In this document: piece by piece, positions 53,508 to 55,595 of the stretch
How positions within the stretch are numbered: the first letter of the stretch is position 1
How the letters are laid out: each line of letters begins with the position of its first letter
Assembly: GCA_003612285.1 (NCBI GenBank)
Contig: RAYE01000039.1
Coordinates: 1 to 55,595, forward strand
DNA: 55,595 nt
Reading direction: 5' to 3'
Origin: a bacterium D16-51
GTDB lineage: Bacteria; Bacillota; Clostridia; Lachnospirales; Lachnospiraceae
Translations under genes and position numbers: made by a program
Notes under the pieces: model-generated
The model's database searches: none
What the model was told of the DNA's origin: nothing
Seen by the model: the letters and a program-made list of their open reading frames with translations, nothing else

Positions 53508-55433
53508 ATGAACGGTGCCGAAAAAATACAAAAGTTGAGAGTTGCATTTCAATCTATATTGAGAGCTGATTATATATCTATAGATGATATTCATCAATTG
53601 GCAAAATTAGATGATTATTATGTAGATTATTTTAACAATGTTCCTAAAGTTTTACAAGACCAAGATAGTTATATTAGTGGGAGAAGAGGTACAGGAAAAA
53701 CGGCTCTTTTAATGAGATGTTATTATGAATGTTTAAAAACAGTTTCAACAAAAATATCTAAAAAGAGTTTGATATTTGAAGATAAGAAAGTTCTTCCATT
53801 ATATATTGACTTGAGTCAGTGCAAAGATATTTTTGAAAAAGAAGACGAAAAAAACATAGAGCATAATTTTATTAAGTATCTTGTAAAAGAATTAAAAGAA
53901 CAGTTAGCAATCATGTTTGAACAGTCTAAAATGAGAATTTTTAAAGAAGATACTTCTAAAATGCCAGAATTTGATTTTATTGCTCAAGCTTTAATGGAAG
54001 GTATTACTATTAAACGAGAAGTCACGGCACAAGAACTTACTCAAAAAGAAAGTTCAAAAGATGGTATTGCGGCAGGAATGTCTGTGGAAAAAATAGGCTT
54101 AGATTTAAATTTAGAAGAAGGATATGAAACAGAACTTGTAAAAAGCATATCAGAAACGACAAATTTTAATGTACAAGAATTATTAAGTGCATTGGGAGCA
54201 ATACGAAGAGCTAGTAAAATTGATGCTATATATGTGTTTATAGATGAATTTTCTGACCTATCTGATGCTGAGCAAAAAGAATTTTCCGAGTTGTTAAAGA
54301 AATTATTAGGCTCAAAGAATAATATTTTCTTCAAGGTAGGAACAATTACAGACAGATATGATTTTGGAGAAAAGATAATTATTGGCAGAGATATATTCCC
54401 CATTTTCTTAGATTTAAATGATTTTGTGGAAAAATATGGCGGAATAGTTACCGCATTAAAGCAGCTTGAGGATTTTACAACATCATTAGTAAACAAAAGA
54501 TTAGCATCGTATTGTCCTGATGTTTCTTTAAATGCAGTGTTTGATGAAAAGAGTAATGAGATTATTGCAAGAATAACAAGGGAAGCGATGGGGGTGCCTA
54601 GAACTATTGGTATGATTTTGCAAGGGGCATTAAATCAAACAGAATTGAACGGTAAAAGAACAAATATTACTATTAGTGATATAAATGTTGGCATTCAAGA
54701 AACAAGGAAAATATATTTTAGCCAATTTCAAGGTGCGGTAAAGAAAAAGATTATTCCTGCATTTTATATGGATATGTGGAACAGCATACTAAATAAAGCC
54801 TTGACTGAAAAGAATAAAAACAAGAAAGAGCCAAGACCATCAAGTCACTTTATGTTAGACCCGTTAAGAAAGAAATATATGAATATTTTCTGTGAAAATT
54901 TTTTGGTTCATTTGTTGGAAGAAAGTAGAGCTTCAAAGTATGGTGGAAACTATTTGTTATTTTCTATTGATTATGGCATATGTGCGGAGAACAATATATT
55001 ATTTGCAGAAGAAAAGGACGAGTTTACAGCAGCTAGATTTATATACGATAATATAATTGCTCAGTATGATTGTTATTTTGTTGATGAGCAATTAAAAAGT
55101 TATCAATGTCCAATTTGTAAAAGAATATATAAAGAAGAAGATGTTGCACAGGCTAAAGTGAAAAGATGTTTTGAGTGTGATGAAAAATTAATTGAAATAG
55201 TTCATAGAGAAGTTCCCATGACAGAGGGAAATTATACAGAAGTTGAAGTGAAAATATTGGGATTGATAGGGAGTTTAAGTGAAGAAGAAGCTATGTCTGC
55301 GAGTGAAATAGGCGATGCCATTGGTTGTACTTGGCAAAAAGTATCGAATTGGTGTAGTAAAGTTTTAGGGAAACAGGAATTGATAAATGTAAAAAAAGTA
55401 GGAGGTAGAAATTATTATTTTGACAAAGAATAG
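53508..55433 (+). CDS. AAA-type ATPase with C-terminal zinc ribbon and winged helix
   Basis: The 641-residue protein has Walker A SGRRGTGKTALL (Lys64) and Walker B YVFIDEFSDL (Asp245, Glu246), typical of ORC/STAND-like ATPases. A lid region carries ARITREAMGVPRTIGMILQG. The second half has a zinc ribbon (QCPICKRIY..RCFECDEK) and a final winged helix (about 590-641, MSASEIGDAIGCTWQKVSNW). AAAGGAAG precedes the ATG. Architecture suggests an ATP-driven sensor or DNA-binding switch for the upstream TIR-like protein. I do not recognise a named defence system with this pair. Confidence 0.82.
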   Translation: MNGAEKIQKLRVAFQSILRADYISIDDIHQLAKLDDYYVDYFNNVPKVLQDQDSYISGRRGTGKTALLMRCYYECLKTVSTKISKKSLIFEDKKVLPLYIDLSQCKDIFEKEDEKNIEHNFIKYLVKELKEQLAIMFEQSKMRIFKEDTSKMPEFDFIAQALMEGITIKREVTAQELTQKESSKDGIAAGMSVEKIGLDLNLEEGYETELVKSISETTNFNVQELLSALGAIRRASKIDAIYVFIDEFSDLSDAEQKEFSELLKKLLGSKNNIFFKVGTITDRYDFGEKIIIGRDIFPIFLDLNDFVEKYGGIVTALKQLEDFTTSLVNKRLASYCPDVSLNAVFDEKSNEIIARITREAMGVPRTIGMILQGALNQTELNGKRTNITISDINVGIQETRKIYFSQFQGAVKKKIIPAFYMDMWNSILNKALTEKNKNKKEPRPSSHFMLDPLRKKYMNIFCENFLVHLLEESRASKYGGNYLLFSIDYGICAENNILFAEEKDEFTAARFIYDNIIAQYDCYFVDEQLKSYQCPICKRIYKEEDVAQAKVKRCFECDEKLIEIVHREVPMTEGNYTEVEVKILGLIGSLSEEEAMSASEIGDAIGCTWQKVSNWCSKVLGKQELINVKKVGGRNYYFDKE

Positions 55434-55462
55434 AATGTTTTTTTGTTAATGCTTATTACATA

Positions 55463-55496
55463 GCCGAGAGGTTTTCATTTACGAAAATCCCTCGGC
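55463..55496 (+). terminator. hairpin, copy 2 of the TTACATAGCCGA unit
   Basis: GCCGAG pairs with CTCGGC. ATTACATAGCCGA and TTTACGAAA match the hairpin at 34238-34280. No long T-run follows, so it may act more as a structured leader than as a terminator for the ATPase gene. Confidence 0.6.
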
Positions 55497-55524
55497 TAAT
55501 TCTATTTCTGGAGGTGATTTTTAT

Positions 55525-55575
55525 TTGAATCCAAGGAGGGTACATTCCCCGATGCTTGCATCGTATCTTGCTTAA
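55525..55575 (+). CDS. 16-codon leader-peptide-like ORF
   Basis: A strong GGAGGTGA lies 7 bases before a TTG. The frame reads NPRRVHSPMLASYLA and a stop. A GATGC/GCATC stem lies inside it. Its size, strong ribosome site and built-in stem suggest a regulatory leader for a gene just beyond the window, such as a resistance gene; that is inference. Confidence 0.45.
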   Translation: MNPRRVHSPMLASYLA

Positions 55576-55595
55576 CAAAAAGTAGAAAAGATGGT

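Larger units (their letters stand above)
33240..55595. mobile_element. integrative conjugative element, left 22 kb
   Basis: It starts in the rlmD 3' end and runs past the window. Element hallmarks are ParA/ParB, a chain of small overlapping genes, an LtrC-like methylase/SNF2 helicase giant and a TnpV gene. Protein genes from 34.3 to 52.3 kb are clearly GC-richer than the host genes to the left. No relaxase, type IV secretion, coupling protein or integrase is seen, so they should lie further right. AT-rich cargo begins at about 52.4 kb. Confidence 0.85.

Noticed and set aside
52539-55433. Calling the cargo pair Thoeris or a toxin-antitoxin system
   Set aside because: There is no SIR2 partner as in Thoeris, and the second gene is a large ATPase with zinc and DNA-binding parts, not a small antitoxin.
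1-55595. CRISPR arrays, tRNA or rRNA genes
   Set aside because: I saw no regularly spaced direct repeats and no tRNA- or rRNA-like stretch. The dispersed 16-mers are inverted and irregularly spaced, so not a CRISPR.

Overview
The window looks like a chromosome segment of a spore-forming, chemotactic Lachnospiraceae-type Clostridia. The support is a sporulation sigma-K gene, a T-box riboswitch before a threonyl-tRNA synthetase, Clostridia-type chemoreceptors and many c-di-GMP proteins. No rRNA, tRNA or CRISPR array was seen. The left 33 kb is moderately AT-rich host DNA. About 33.2-52.4 kb is clearly more GC-rich conjugative-element DNA. About 52.4-55.5 kb is very AT-rich cargo inside that element.

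Region 1 (1-13.3 kb) is worn accessory DNA. It holds a broken iron alcohol dehydrogenase, two pyridoxamine-oxidase-fold proteins, T-box-thrS, an intracellular GH5 glycosidase with a divergent AraC regulator, an Rpn-type nuclease with a dead TnpW gene, two secreted unknowns and an HD-GYP phosphodiesterase. A short repeat, GTTACTATTCACGGCC, recurs here as the end of several palindromic elements. The largest is a 659-bp near-complete inverted repeat at 11361-12019, and a lone half copy lies at 1034-1376.

Region 2 (13.4-19.1 kb) is the main host finding. The sigma-K gene is split in two by a 5.08-kb skin element carrying its own SpoIVCA-like serine recombinase, a coupled 91-residue protein, two small genes and a Cys-rich/degenerate GGDEF/EAL fusion protein. 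Joining the halves at a shared TAA restores a complete sigma-K of about 209 residues with no pro-sequence.

Region 3 (19.2-33.2 kb) is ordinary host DNA: isocitrate dehydrogenase and MYG1, an S1-domain protein, a PBP-HD-GYP fusion, an alternating chemoreceptor/DUF4230 cluster, a C_GCAxxG_C_C protein, a YhaM-type nuclease and the rRNA methyltransferase RlmD.

Region 4 (33.2 kb to the window edge) is an integrative conjugative element inserted at the 3' end of rlmD, which gives RlmD a foreign tail of about 100 residues. It carries ParA/ParB, a giant thioester/Cna-B surface adhesin, a run of overlapping small genes, and a 2876-residue methylase-like/SNF2 helicase protein with a complete tnpV gene nested out of frame inside it. 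The AT-rich cargo is a two-gene unit under its own strong promoter. It encodes a TIR/deoxyribosyltransferase-like putative effector and an AAA-type ATPase with a C-terminal zinc ribbon and winged helix; I suspect a little-described or undescribed defence system. The window ends just after a 16-codon leader-peptide-like ORF. Relaxase, type IV secretion genes and integrase are not in view and should lie to the right.
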